A stretch of DNA of 64,000 nt, from positions 248,001 through 312,000 of the forward strand of contig CAWGZB010000002.1 of the NCBI GenBank assembly GCA_963827025.1. Reading direction: 5' to 3'. The notes below the pieces were generated by a model. That model saw only the letters and a list, made by a program, of their open reading frames with translations. It searched no databases and was not told the DNA's origin. Of the stretch, positions 29,790-39,181 are shown piece after piece (position 1 is the stretch's first letter; every line of letters starts with the position of its first letter). The position numbers and the translations under genes were made by a program. This DNA comes from Marmoricola sp963827025 (GTDB lineage Bacteria; Actinomycetota; Actinomycetes; Propionibacteriales; Nocardioidaceae).

Positions 29790-29803
29790 GTTGAACGCTC
29801 AAC
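29790..29803. promoter_or_regulatory. Inverted repeat GTTGA-N4-TCAAC in the pirin / oxidoreductase divergent region
   Basis: GTTGAACGCTCAAC has perfect 5-bp arms around ACGC. This size and composition fit MarR-type operators found near pirin genes. Upstream of the plus-strand gene it sits before TAGGTT (29820-29825). No regulator gene is adjacent. Confidence 0.4.
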
Positions 29804-29832
29804 ATTCCCGAAGCGCGGATAGGTTCGTCCCC

Positions 29833-31392
29833 GTGGGAGCCAAGGAGTACGACGTCATCGTGGTCGGCGCCGGACACAACGGCCTGACCGCTGCCGCCTA
29901 CCTGGCCGGGGCCGGCCTCTCGGTCCTCGTCCTCGAACAGCTCGACGACGTGGGCGGCGCCGCGGTCAGCACGGCGGCGTTCCCGGGGCTCGACGCCCGG
30001 CTCTCGCGCTACTCCTACCTGGTCTCGCTGATGCCGGACGCGATCGCGCGCGAGCTCGACCTCGGTCTGGAGCTGCGCTCACGCGGCACCGCGTCGTACT
30101 CCCCCACCGTCCGCGACGGCCGGCACCTGGGCCTCTACGTGGAGCGCAACGAGGGCGCGGCCACGCGGGAGTCGTTCCTCGCCGTGACCGGGTCGGAGGA
30201 GGAGTACGCCGCGTGGCGGCAGCTCTACGCCGAGATGGAGCACTTCGCCGGGGTGGTCGCGCCGACGATGCTCGGGCCGCTGCCTCGAGCGGCCGACCTG
30301 CGCCAGCGGGTGGGTGACGAGCTGTGGAGGGCGGTGGTCGAGCGTCCGCTCGGTGAGCTGGTCGAGGACCGGTTCAGCGACGACCTCGTGCGGGGAGTGG
30401 TGGCGACCGACGGCCTGATCGGGACCTTCGCCGACCTGCACGACGACTCGCTGGTCCAGAACCGCTGCTTCCTCTACCACCTGATCGGCAACGGGACCGG
30501 GGAGTGGAAGGTCCCGGTCGGCGGCATGGGGGCGGTGACCCAGGCGCTGGCCGCTCGGGCCTCCGCGAACGGCGCGAAGATCGTCACCGGTGCTGCTGTG
30601 ACCTCGGTCGATGCCGCTGCCGACCGGGCCGAGGTCACCTGGGACGGCGGGGCGGCGCGCGCCCGGCACGTGCTCTCCGACGTCGCGCCGTGGGTGCTGC
30701 GGGGACTGCTCGGGGAACCACAGTCCGCCCCCGACAAGCCGTCCGGCTCCCAGCTGAAGATCAACTTCCTGCTCTCCCGGCTACCGCGGCTGCGCAGCGG
30801 CCACTGTGCCGAGGAGGCGTTCGCCGGGACCTTCCACGTCGCCGAGGAGTACGCCGCGCTCGCCCGCTCCTACGCCGAGGCCGCCGCCGGCTCGATCCCT
30901 TCCGCGCCGCCCGGGGAGTTCTACTGCCACTCCCTCACCGACCCCTCGATCCTCGGCTCGCTGGCCGAGCAGGGGGTGCACACGCTGACCTACTTCGGGC
31001 TGCACATGCCCACGACCCTCTTCGAGCACGACCGGGACGCCCGGCGCGAGGAGGCGGTCCGGCGCGCGATCGCCGCGGTCGACGTGCACCTCGAGGAGTC
31101 GCTGCTGGACTGTGTGCTGCGCGCTCCGGACGGCTCGCCGTGCATCGAGGCCAAGGTGCCGCAGGACCTCGAGGACGCGATCGGCATGCCCGGTGGCCAC
31201 ATCTTCCACGGTGACCTCGACTGGCCCTGGGCCTCCGCCCACCAGTCACTGGAGAAGCCTGCGGAGCGGTGGGGCGTCGAGACCGACGTCGACTCGGTGC
31301 TGCTCTGCGGTGCCGGCGCCCGCCGCGGCGGCGGGGTGAGCGGACTGGGGGGTCACAACGCCGCGCGGGCGGTGCTGGCGCTGCGCTCCTGA
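29833..31392 (+). CDS. FAD-dependent phytoene-desaturase-like oxidoreductase
   Basis: This 519-residue flavoprotein has the N-terminal Rossmann dinucleotide motif VVGAGHNGLTAAAYLAGAG at residues 10-28 and the following Glu in VLEQLDDVGGAA. It has substrate-domain features of the CrtI/CrtN-like family and a C-terminal GGVSGLGGHNAAR FAD loop. No carotenoid genes lie nearby, so desaturation of carotenoids cannot be assumed. Start GTG 29833 is chosen because TAGGTT lies 7 nt upstream. A reading frame is open further upstream but would begin inside the inverted repeat at 29790. Confidence 0.85.
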   Translation: MGAKEYDVIVVGAGHNGLTAAAYLAGAGLSVLVLEQLDDVGGAAVSTAAFPGLDARLSRYSYLVSLMPDAIARELDLGLELRSRGTASYSPTVRDGRHLGLYVERNEGAATRESFLAVTGSEEEYAAWRQLYAEMEHFAGVVAPTMLGPLPRAADLRQRVGDELWRAVVERPLGELVEDRFSDDLVRGVVATDGLIGTFADLHDDSLVQNRCFLYHLIGNGTGEWKVPVGGMGAVTQALAARASANGAKIVTGAAVTSVDAAADRAEVTWDGGAARARHVLSDVAPWVLRGLLGEPQSAPDKPSGSQLKINFLLSRLPRLRSGHCAEEAFAGTFHVAEEYAALARSYAEAAAGSIPSAPPGEFYCHSLTDPSILGSLAEQGVHTLTYFGLHMPTTLFEHDRDARREEAVRRAIAAVDVHLEESLLDCVLRAPDGSPCIEAKVPQDLEDAIGMPGGHIFHGDLDWPWASAHQSLEKPAERWGVETDVDSVLLCGAGARRGGGVSGLGGHNAARAVLALRS

Positions 31393-31445
31393 TCGCGTCG
31401 ATTTCAGCGGGCCCGCAACCGGCTGCTAAGGTTCCCAACGCTTCG

Positions 31446-31518
<73 letters not shown>

Positions 31519-31608
31519 CCCTCATCCGCGGCGGGTGACGCTGGCCCCCCACATGTCTCCCACACTGGCAGGGCTCGGTGATGTTGTCGCCCCTCCTGGC
31601 AGGTCGTG

Positions 31609-32964
31609 ATGTGGATTTCGTGGCGGATGCGATGGCGCGTCTACGAGTACGTCCGGAACAGCCTCTGGATCGTGCCTCTTCTCTTCACCGCGGCAGCGGT
31701 CACGTTGGCGCTGTACTTGCCTCGGGTCGACGAGCAGACCTCCTCGACCATCGGCATCTCCTTCGGCGAGGACGCCGCCCGATCCGTGCTCGGGGCCATC
31801 GCCGGCGGCATGATCACCTTCACCGGCTTCGTCTTCTCGATCCTGCTGATCGCGGTCCAGTTCGGCTCGAGCCAGTTCTCGCCGCGGCTCCTGCGCCGCT
31901 TCCTCCGCGACCCGAACACCAAGGCAGCCCTGGGCACCTTCATGGCGACCTTCGTCTACGCCCTCGGAGTGCTGCGCGTCGTGGGCACCGGCACCGACGC
32001 CGCGTTCGTGCCGGACAACAGCGTCTCCGTGGCCGTCCTCCTGCTGCTGCTCAGCATGCTGATGTTCCTCCGGCTCATCAGTCGCACCACCCAGGGCCTC
32101 CGGGTGGCGTCCGTGCTCGCCGATCTCGGCCGCGAGGCCCGCGCGGTGATGGATCGCGCGTACCCCGAACCGTTCGAGGAACGGCCGGACGCCGCAGAGC
32201 TGCCTCAGCTGCAGCCGGGGAGGACCGTGACCTACCACGGCCGACCGGGTGTCATCCAGAGCATCGACGTGCACGCCCTCGCCGAGCGCGCCCGGCGGGC
32301 CGACGCCGTGATCGTCCTCGTCCCCAGGTTCGGCGAGCTCGTCGCCGAGGGGTCGGCACTGTTCACCGTTCACGGCGAGCACAAACCCATTGACGACCGG
32401 TGGCTGCGCGGCACCGTCGCCACCGGGGACGAGCGCACCGCAGGACAGGACTGTGCGTTCGCGTTCCGCCTCTTCGCAGACATCTCCGCCAAGGCGCTCT
32501 CCCCCGGCGTGAACGATCCGACCACGTCGACCCAGGCGCTCGACCAGATCGAGCTGCTGCTGCGCCAGATCGGCAACCGCCGGCTCTCCCCCGGGGTCGG
32601 CCGGGACCGCAGCGGCGTCGTGCGCTTCCGCTACGACGCGCCCACCTGGGAAGACCTGCTCAGCCTCGCCATCGACGAGACCCGTCAGTACGGCGAGGGC
32701 TCGATGCAGGTGATGCGCCGTCTCCGGGCGCTCCTGAAGGATCTGCACGACGCCGTGCCCGGGTCTCGCAGAGCGGCCGTCGAGGCGAATCTCGTCCTGC
32801 TCGACGCGGCAGCGAGCCGCGTGTTCGGCGACTCCACCGATCGAGTGGCCGCGACGACGAGCGACCGCCAAGGACTGGGTGCCACCGAGATCCCCGCCCG
32901 CCACCTCCCGCCGCAGCGCGCGCCCGGATCAGCAGCGGCACGCGCACTGGCAAGCCGCGAGTGA
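31609..32964 (+). CDS. DUF2254 predicted membrane protein (copy 2)
   Basis: This 451-residue protein has four transmembrane helices in the first 170 residues (WIVPLLFTAAAVTLALYL, GMITFTGFVFSILLIAVQFG, LGTFMATFVYALGVLRVVG, VAVLLLLLSMLMFLRLI). A soluble C-terminal region contains the conserved block FRLFADISAKALSPGVNDP. It belongs to DUF2254, like the gene at 21868, but differs in many residues, so the two are not a recent duplicate. GTG 31606 is an alternative start. There is no clear Shine-Dalgarno. The function is unknown. Confidence 0.8.
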   Translation: MWISWRMRWRVYEYVRNSLWIVPLLFTAAAVTLALYLPRVDEQTSSTIGISFGEDAARSVLGAIAGGMITFTGFVFSILLIAVQFGSSQFSPRLLRRFLRDPNTKAALGTFMATFVYALGVLRVVGTGTDAAFVPDNSVSVAVLLLLLSMLMFLRLISRTTQGLRVASVLADLGREARAVMDRAYPEPFEERPDAAELPQLQPGRTVTYHGRPGVIQSIDVHALAERARRADAVIVLVPRFGELVAEGSALFTVHGEHKPIDDRWLRGTVATGDERTAGQDCAFAFRLFADISAKALSPGVNDPTTSTQALDQIELLLRQIGNRRLSPGVGRDRSGVVRFRYDAPTWEDLLSLAIDETRQYGEGSMQVMRRLRALLKDLHDAVPGSRRAAVEANLVLLDAAASRVFGDSTDRVAATTSDRQGLGATEIPARHLPPQRAPGSAAARALASRE

Positions 32965-33131
32965 CCCTGGGCCCACGCCCGAGACTCTCCATCCGTCCGC
33001 TCGGCCTCCGCTCTCGCCGATCCCCGCTCACCTTGGCCGGCGTGACCGTCCTCGGCTGCCGCCGCCCGCCGCGGCGTACCGCACGTGCGTCTGCGAGGCT
33101 GTGCTGACCCAGTTTGGCGGGAGGACGAAGC

Positions 33132-33596
33132 ATGCGCGCACGCGACCTGGCCGAGGAGTTCCCGGTCGTCGAGCTGACCACCGATGCGTTGACCGCGGCC
33201 CAGACCATGGGGCGGCTGCGACACCCCGGACTGATCGTCGTCGACGACACCGGGCGCCCGCACACCATCCTTCCGGGCTCGCAGGTGCTGCGCTTCACGA
33301 TCCCGCCCTACGTCCTCGACGACCCGGCCCTGGCCCGTGTGTACGACGAGCAGGGCGCCGACGAGCTGATGACCCGGCTCTCCTCCAAGACGGTGCAGGA
33401 CCTGCTGCCCAAGCGCCAGGAGCGTGACGACCTCCCGGTCGTCGACCCCGACGCCACCACCCTCGAGGTGGCCGCGGTGATGGTGGAGACGCACAGCCCG
33501 ATCGTGGCCGTCGTCGACGAGAACGGCCGGCTGATCGGTGCCGTCCGGGTCAGCCGACTGTTCGAGGTGCTGTTCTCGACCTCCTCCGACAACTGA
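33132..33596 (+). CDS. CBS-domain protein
   Basis: This 154-residue protein has a tandem CBS (Bateman) module covering nearly the whole chain: first CBS about residues 5-60, second about 90-150 (DATTLEVAAVMVETHSPIVAVVDENGRLIGAV). Such modules bind adenosyl nucleotides to regulate partners. ATG 33132 has a strong GGGAGG site. The stop and the start of the following transporter share one base (TGATG), so the pair is coupled and this is probably the nucleotide-sensing regulator of that transporter (inference). Confidence 0.87.
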   Translation: MRARDLAEEFPVVELTTDALTAAQTMGRLRHPGLIVVDDTGRPHTILPGSQVLRFTIPPYVLDDPALARVYDEQGADELMTRLSSKTVQDLLPKRQERDDLPVVDPDATTLEVAAVMVETHSPIVAVVDENGRLIGAVRVSRLFEVLFSTSSDN

Positions 33597-34888
33597 TGAC
33601 CACTGTTCTCGTCCTCGTCGTCTTCGTGACGGCGTACGTCCTGATCGCCACCGAGCGGATCCACCGGGTCGCGGCCGCGCTCGGCGGTGCGGCAGCCATG
33701 GTGCTGATCGGCGTCGTCGACAGCCACGTCGCGTTCTACAGCGAGGAGACGGGGGTCGACTGGAACGTCATCTTCCTGCTCCTCGGGATGATGATCATCG
33801 TCGGCGTCCTGCGGCAGACCGGGGTCTTCGAGTACCTCGCCATCTGGTGCGCCAAGCGGGCGCGCGGTCGCCCGTTCCTGATCATGGTGCTGCTGGTCCT
33901 GCTGACAGCGGTAGCCTCCGCGCTGCTCGACAACGTGACCACGGTGCTGCTGGTCGCCCCGGTGACGTTGCTGGTCTGCGAGCAGATCGACGCGCCCCCG
34001 ATCCCGTTCCTGATCGCCGAGGTGATGGCCTCCAACATCGGGGGCACCGCCACCCTGATCGGCGATCCACCCAACATCATCATCGCCTCGAGGTCCGGCC
34101 TGACGTTCAACGACTTCCTGGTCAACCTCGGCCCGGTGATCGTCGTCCTGATGGGCGTGTTCGTGCTGCTGTGCCGAGTCCTCTTCCGGTCTGCGTTCAC
34201 CTACAAGCCCGAACGGGTCGAGGCGCTGATGGCGCTCGACGAGGGCGAGGCCATCAAGGACGGCGCCCTGCTGGTGAAGTCCGGGATCGTCCTGGCCGGG
34301 GTCCTCGCCGGTTTCATGCTGCACTCGGTGCTGCACGTGGAGCCGTCCCTGATCGCCCTGCTCGGCGCCGGCGCCCTGGTCGCGGTCTCGCGCATGGACG
34401 TCGCCGACTGCCTCGTCGAGGTGGAGTGGGCGACCCTGGTCTTCTTCATGGGCCTGTTCGTCATGGTCGGCGCGCTGGTCGAGGTCGGCGTGATCGACTC
34501 GCTCGCCCGCTCCGCCACCGAGGCGGTCGGCGACCGCTACTTCCTCGCCTCCACGGTGCTGCTGTTCGCCTCCGGGCTGTTCTCGGGCATCGTCGACAAC
34601 ATCCCGTACGTCGCGACCATGGCGCCGCTGGTCCACGACCTGGTGCAGGCCGGTCACGGGGCCCCGGGAGCGGACGCGGCGTGGTGGTCGCTCGCCCTCG
34701 GCGCCGACCTCGGCGGGAACGCGACGGCGGTCGGGGCCAGCGCCAACGTGGTGGTGCTCGGCATCGCGGCCCGCAACGGACACCCGATCAGCTTCTGGCA
34801 GTTCACCAAGTACGGCCTGCTCGTCTCCGCCGTCACGATCACGCTGGCATGGGTCTACGTCGCGCTGCGCTACTTCGCCTTCGCCTGA
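33596..34888 (+). CDS. ArsB/NhaD-superfamily ion transporter
   Basis: This 430-residue polytopic protein of the ion-transporter superfamily (ArsB, NhaD, citrate/SLC13-like) has ten or more hydrophobic segments. The two hallmark hairpin motifs are visible: ALLDNVTTVLLVAP with SNIGGTATLIGDPPNIIIAS in the first half, and SGIVDNIPYVATMAPL with GADLGGNATAVGASANVVV in the second. These occur in NhaD-type Na+/H+ antiporters and ArsB-like permeases. Sodium or an oxyanion could be carried, and sequence does not decide. It is coupled to an upstream CBS gene and overlaps the convergent USP gene by 19 bp. Confidence 0.85.
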   Translation: MTTVLVLVVFVTAYVLIATERIHRVAAALGGAAAMVLIGVVDSHVAFYSEETGVDWNVIFLLLGMMIIVGVLRQTGVFEYLAIWCAKRARGRPFLIMVLLVLLTAVASALLDNVTTVLLVAPVTLLVCEQIDAPPIPFLIAEVMASNIGGTATLIGDPPNIIIASRSGLTFNDFLVNLGPVIVVLMGVFVLLCRVLFRSAFTYKPERVEALMALDEGEAIKDGALLVKSGIVLAGVLAGFMLHSVLHVEPSLIALLGAGALVAVSRMDVADCLVEVEWATLVFFMGLFVMVGALVEVGVIDSLARSATEAVGDRYFLASTVLLFASGLFSGIVDNIPYVATMAPLVHDLVQAGHGAPGADAAWWSLALGADLGGNATAVGASANVVVLGIAARNGHPISFWQFTKYGLLVSAVTITLAWVYVALRYFAFA

Positions 34889-35382
34889 GACCTAGGTCCC
34901 CGACCGTGGTCACCCGGTCCCCACGGCACGGTCAGCACCGGCACGTCGCTGAACTCCAGGACGTGCCGGGCGGTGTCGCCGATGTAGGGGCTGCCGGCAG
35001 TACGGCGACGAGAGGTGCCCAGCACGACCACGTCGGCTCGCCACGCCGCCGCCTCGGCCAGGATCACGGCCGCGGGGTGGCCCTCGACGACGACCGTCTC
35101 CGCCGTGAGACCGGCCTCCCCCGCCGTCGCCCCCACATGTCGGAGGAGGGAGGCCCCCGCCGTGATCCTGCGCTCCCGCAGCGTGCCGTTGCGGTGCTGA
35201 CCGGCCAGGGTGCGGGTGAGCTCGCCGTCGTGGAGGACGTGCAGGAAACGCACCTGTGCCGCGACCGTCACGGCGAGGTCCACCGCCACCCGGGCGGCGT
35301 GCAGGGCCCCGGCGGTGTCGTCCACCGCCACGAGGATGCGGTGCCAGTGCTCGGCCGGGTCCGGTCGTGTGCTCGTGCTCAT
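34870..35382 (-). CDS. Universal stress protein (UspA family)
   Basis: This 170-residue UspA-fold protein has an N-terminal strand and Asp (ILVAVDDTAGALHAARVAVDLA), the central VVVLGTSRRR block and C-terminal SDVPVLTVPWG. The ATP-binding glycine pattern is incomplete, so nucleotide binding is uncertain. Its ATG overlaps the stop of the V-ATPase subunit D gene by 4 bp, making it the last cistron of the ATPase operon. Its 3' end overlaps the convergent ion-transporter gene by 19 bp. Confidence 0.85.
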   Translation of the reverse strand: MSTSTRPDPAEHWHRILVAVDDTAGALHAARVAVDLAVTVAAQVRFLHVLHDGELTRTLAGQHRNGTLRERRITAGASLLRHVGATAGEAGLTAETVVVEGHPAAVILAEAAAWRADVVVLGTSRRRTAGSPYIGDTARHVLEFSDVPVLTVPWGPGDHGRGPRSQAKAK

Positions 35383-36029
35383 GACTCGTCCCCGCTCCCT
35401 GGGTGCCGTGCGAAGGTCCGGGTGGCCGGCTGGGCCCAGCGCAGCCGGAGCGCGTCGGTGCGCTCCTGCTCCTCCAGGGTGAGCAGCGTCTGCGCCATCT
35501 CCTCGGTCAACCGCGGGATCCAGTGCCTCGTCAGCGCCCGGAGCCGGCGCCGGGTCGCGCCCTCCTCGGCGGCCACGAGACGGGCCGCGGCCTGCGCCGC
35601 CGCATGCTGCACCGCCGCATCCAGGGCACGCTCGTAGGCGACGCGTGCGCCCACCAACGCCGCGCTCGCCGCCGGTGGGGCCGCAGCGGGGACCGGCGGC
35701 ACCGTGAGGGTGACCTCGCCCGGGTAGCGCACTCCCATCTGGTGCGTCCAGCTGACCTCCACCAGGGCCGAGGGCGCCCTGGAGGCGAGGCGAACACCCC
35801 GCTCGCCGGTGAGGATCACCGCCCGCAGCAGCCAGGTCTCCGCCTCCCGGAGGGACGCGGCCCACGCCGCCCCGGTTCGCTCGGTGAGCAGGCTCAGCCG
35901 CTGGCTCTCCTCGTGCAGGATGCGCAGCTTCTGGTCCAGCAGCTCGGCCCCGCGCCGGGCGACGACCAGCCGGTGCTGCAGCCACAGGTGCCCGGCCCGC
36001 CCGGGCGGCACGTTGCGCAGCCGGGCCAT
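35379..36029 (-). CDS. ntpD: V/A-type ATPase subunit D (central stalk)
   Basis: Central rotor stalk subunit of the A1/V1 head, 216 residues. It has long N- and C-terminal helices (VVARRGAELLDQKLRIL, LRALTRHWIPRLTEEMAQTLLTLEEQERTD) that form the coiled-coil shaft, with a variable middle segment. The N-terminal start ARLRNVPPGRAGHLWLQHRL fits the family. It follows subunit B by 3 nt and precedes a coupled universal stress protein gene. The start is ATG 36029. Confidence 0.85.
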   Translation of the reverse strand: MARLRNVPPGRAGHLWLQHRLVVARRGAELLDQKLRILHEESQRLSLLTERTGAAWAASLREAETWLLRAVILTGERGVRLASRAPSALVEVSWTHQMGVRYPGEVTLTVPPVPAAAPPAASAALVGARVAYERALDAAVQHAAAQAAARLVAAEEGATRRRLRALTRHWIPRLTEEMAQTLLTLEEQERTDALRLRWAQPATRTFARHPGSGDES

Positions 36030-36032
36030 GAC

Positions 36033-37442
36033 CTATCGCCCCTCACGAACATGCAGGTGCGCGTCGAGCTGGGTGGACGGCAGCATGGTGAGCTCGCGGC
36101 GGGGCAGGACGGACAGCGCGTCCCAGGCCCGGTCGAGGGTCTCGGTGAGCGGCCGCTGCTCGGCGCCCCCCTGGTCCACGAGCCGGTGCTCCGCGGCGTC
36201 GGCGAAGGCGAGGTATGCCCGGTCGGTGGCGCTCAGGGCGTCCTCTCCGACCAGCTCCGCGAGCTCCCGGGCCTGGCGCGCGCGACTGAGGGCGGCGACG
36301 ACCTGCGCCGCCACGTCGAGGTGGTCCTCGCGGGTCCGCCCGGGTCCGGCGCCCTTGCGCATCAACCGGGACAACGAGCCCAGCGCGTCCACCGGCGGGT
36401 AGATCCCGGCTGCGTGCAGCTCCGGGGAGAGCAGGATCTGGCCTTCGGTGATGTAGCCGGTCAGGTCCGGCACCGGGTGGGTGATGTCCCCTGCCGGCAT
36501 GGTGAGCACCGGGACGATCGTCACCGACCCGTCCCGGCCGCGGATCCGGCCGCAGCGTTCGTAGAGCGAGGCCAGGTCGCTGTAGAGGTAACCGGGAAAG
36601 GCCCGCCGACCGGGGATCTCGCCGCGCGCCGCGGAGACCTCGCGCACCGCCTCGGCGTACGACGTCATGTCGGCCATGACCACCAGCACGTGTCGGCCCT
36701 CCTGGAACGCCAGGTGCTCGGCCACGGTGAGGGCGATCCGCGGCGTGAGCAGTCGTTCCACGGCAGGTTCGTCTGCGGTGTTGACGAGGAGGGCGAGCTC
36801 CCCAGCGGTCGAGCGCTCCTCGAGCGCGTCCCGGACCGCGGCCGCGTCGGCGTGGGTCAGGCCCATGCCGGCGAAGACGACCGAGAACGGCGCATCTCCC
36901 ACCGTCGCCTGCGCTGCGATCTGGGTCGCGAGCTCCAGGTGCGGCAGACCGGCCTGGGAGAAGACCGGCAGCTTCTGCCCGCGCACCAGCGTGCACAGCG
37001 CGTCGATGACCGACACCCCGGTCACGATCGCCTCCGCCGGGGGCTGACGCACCGTCGGGTTCAGCGGGTTGCCGGCGACAGCGGCGCGGCGGTCGCCGAG
37101 GACCGGCGGTCCGCCGTCGGTGGGCTCGCCCCGTCCGTTGCAGACCCGTCCCAGCCACCCGGCACCGACCGGGACGTGCAGCGGCTCGCCGACGAACCGG
37201 ACCGTGCTGCCGGTGAGGGCGAGTCCGTCGGTTCCCTCCAGGACCTGCAGCACCGCGAGGTCGCGGTCGACCTCGAGCACGAGGCCGTGGCGCAGCTCGC
37301 CCGAAGGCAGCCGGACGGTCGCGAACTCGTCCCAGCCCACGTCCGCCACGCCGCGCACGACGAGCAGCGGCCCCCGCACCTCGGCGATGTCGCCGTACTC
37401 GACCGCGGACATCGCCTGTCGCAGCGCCTCGGTGGCCGTCAT
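36033..37442 (-). CDS. ntpB: V/A-type ATPase subunit B (non-catalytic)
   Basis: Non-catalytic nucleotide-site subunit of the A1/V1 head, 469 residues. It shows the RecA-like fold with FSQAGLPHLELATQIA at the site where subunit A has its P-loop (no GKT, as expected for B). It also has RRAFPGYLYSDLASLYERCGR and the VVPVLTMPAGDITHPVPDLTGYITEGQI region. The ATG at 37442 overlaps the subunit A stop as ATGA. The protein is full length for the family. Confidence 0.93.
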   Translation of the reverse strand: MTATEALRQAMSAVEYGDIAEVRGPLLVVRGVADVGWDEFATVRLPSGELRHGLVLEVDRDLAVLQVLEGTDGLALTGSTVRFVGEPLHVPVGAGWLGRVCNGRGEPTDGGPPVLGDRRAAVAGNPLNPTVRQPPAEAIVTGVSVIDALCTLVRGQKLPVFSQAGLPHLELATQIAAQATVGDAPFSVVFAGMGLTHADAAAVRDALEERSTAGELALLVNTADEPAVERLLTPRIALTVAEHLAFQEGRHVLVVMADMTSYAEAVREVSAARGEIPGRRAFPGYLYSDLASLYERCGRIRGRDGSVTIVPVLTMPAGDITHPVPDLTGYITEGQILLSPELHAAGIYPPVDALGSLSRLMRKGAGPGRTREDHLDVAAQVVAALSRARQARELAELVGEDALSATDRAYLAFADAAEHRLVDQGGAEQRPLTETLDRAWDALSVLPRRELTMLPSTQLDAHLHVREGR

Positions 37443-39181
37443 CGCAGCTCCTCCAGCCGTGCCAGCACGGTCGACCGGACCTGTTCGACAGCCGCCACGT
37501 CGGCTGCCTCCTCGCGGGCCCGCAGCAGCGGCCCGAAGTCCGACTCCTCGACCACCGACGCGGGCACGCCCTGCTCGATCAGCGTGCGGCAGCGCTCCAC
37601 GACGGCGAGCACGGCCTCGGTCAGGGCCGCTCCGCGGGCGGCGTCGCAGGAGGCGTCCACGGCACTGAGGGCACTCTGCTGCAGCACACCCTCACGCAGC
37701 AGGCGCCCGGCGAGCATGGTGACCCGCTCCGCGCCCGGGAGCGACGCCAGGCCGACCAGCTCGGCCAGAGCCTCGAGGCGGTCGGCCTCGGCCAGCGTGG
37801 CCAGCACCTGCGCCCGACGCCCACCCCAGCCGGGGTCGCCGTGTGCAGCGTGCCAGCCGTCCGACGCCGCGGCATCCCGCGAGAACGAGCCGTTCCACCC
37901 GACCGCGGGATAGTGCCGGGCGTAGGCCAGGTCGCGGTCCAGACTCCAGACGGCGCGCACGAACCGCTGGGTGTGGGCGGTGACGGGCTCGGTCAGGTCC
38001 CCTCCCGGCGGGGAGACGGCGCCGAGGATGGTCACCGAGCCGCGGTCCCCGCCGAGCGTCTCCACGCCTCCGGCGCGCTCGTAGAAGGCCGCCAGCGCCG
38101 ACGCGAGGGTGGAGGGATATCCCTCCTCGGCGGGGAGGGCGCCGGTCCGGGAGGCGAACTCCCGCAGCGCCTCGGCCCAGCGCGAGGTGGAGTCGGCGAT
38201 GACCACCACGTGGTAGCCCATGTCCCGGAAGTACTCGGCCACCGTCACGCCGGTGTAGATGCTGATCTCGCGCGCCATCACCGGCATGTTCGAGGTGTTG
38301 GCGATCACCACGGTGCGCCGGATCAGCCTGTCGCCCGTCCGGGGGTCCTCGAGGTCGCTGAGCTCCGCGACCACGTCAGCCATCTCGTTGCCGCGCTCAC
38401 CGCAGCCGACGTAGACGATGACGTCGGCGTCGCACCACTTGGCGATCTGCTGCAGCAGCACCGTCTTCCCGGTGCCGAACCCGCCGGGCACCGCGGCGGT
38501 GCTGCCCCGCGAGAGCGGGTAGAGCAGGTCCAGCACCCGCTGACCGGTGTGCACCGGTTCCCCGGCGACCAGACGCTCGCGCCAGGGACGGGGGCGGCGC
38601 ACCGGCCAGCGCTCCACCAGCCGCACCGGCCGGTCGCCGACGTGAGCGACGACGGCGTCGACCGGGTACTCCCCCGGGGGCAGCACGCCGCGCAGGCGTC
38701 CGGCCACACCCGGGGGCACCAGCACGTGCAGGGGAAGCCAGCCCGGCACCGCCACCGTGCCCAGCCGTCGTCCCGGCACGACGTCCGTGTCCGCTTCGGC
38801 AGCGGGCTCGAACGGCCACCGTGCGGCACTGGCCTCGCCGGGGCCCGCCCCCGGCGTCAGCCACGTCGGGGCCGTGGTCAGGGGGCGCAGCAGACCGTCG
38901 AAGATCCCGCCCAGAAGTCCCGGGCCCAACGGGGCGGAGACCGGCGCTCCCGTCGGCAGCACGGCTACTCCCGGCGAGAGTCCACCGGTGTCCTCGTAGG
39001 CCTGCACGGTCGTCCATGCGGACCGCACCCCGACCACCTCGCCCTGAAGTCGCTGGTCGCCTAGGCGCACCACCTCCGCCATGGTGGCCTCGTCGAGGCC
39101 CTCGACCTCCACCAGGGACCCGGACACCCGGGCGACGTGGGCGTCTCGCTGCCTGCCGGTCGGCGCGGTCACGGCGTCCAC
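37439..39181 (-). CDS. ntpA: V/A-type ATPase subunit A (catalytic)
   Basis: Catalytic subunit of the A1/V1 head, 580 residues, the usual size. The Walker A site GGFGTGKTVLLQQ lies near residues 238-250, followed by the catalytic Glu region GCGERGNEMADV and VVIADSTSRWAEALREFASRTGALPAEEGYP, the family fingerprint. The non-homologous bulge domain (about 110-200) that separates V-type A from F-type beta is present. The start is GTG 39181, overlapping subunit E by 13 bp. Confidence 0.95.
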   Translation of the reverse strand: MDAVTAPTGRQRDAHVARVSGSLVEVEGLDEATMAEVVRLGDQRLQGEVVGVRSAWTTVQAYEDTGGLSPGVAVLPTGAPVSAPLGPGLLGGIFDGLLRPLTTAPTWLTPGAGPGEASAARWPFEPAAEADTDVVPGRRLGTVAVPGWLPLHVLVPPGVAGRLRGVLPPGEYPVDAVVAHVGDRPVRLVERWPVRRPRPWRERLVAGEPVHTGQRVLDLLYPLSRGSTAAVPGGFGTGKTVLLQQIAKWCDADVIVYVGCGERGNEMADVVAELSDLEDPRTGDRLIRRTVVIANTSNMPVMAREISIYTGVTVAEYFRDMGYHVVVIADSTSRWAEALREFASRTGALPAEEGYPSTLASALAAFYERAGGVETLGGDRGSVTILGAVSPPGGDLTEPVTAHTQRFVRAVWSLDRDLAYARHYPAVGWNGSFSRDAAASDGWHAAHGDPGWGGRRAQVLATLAEADRLEALAELVGLASLPGAERVTMLAGRLLREGVLQQSALSAVDASCDAARGAALTEAVLAVVERCRTLIEQGVPASVVEESDFGPLLRAREEAADVAAVEQVRSTVLARLEELR

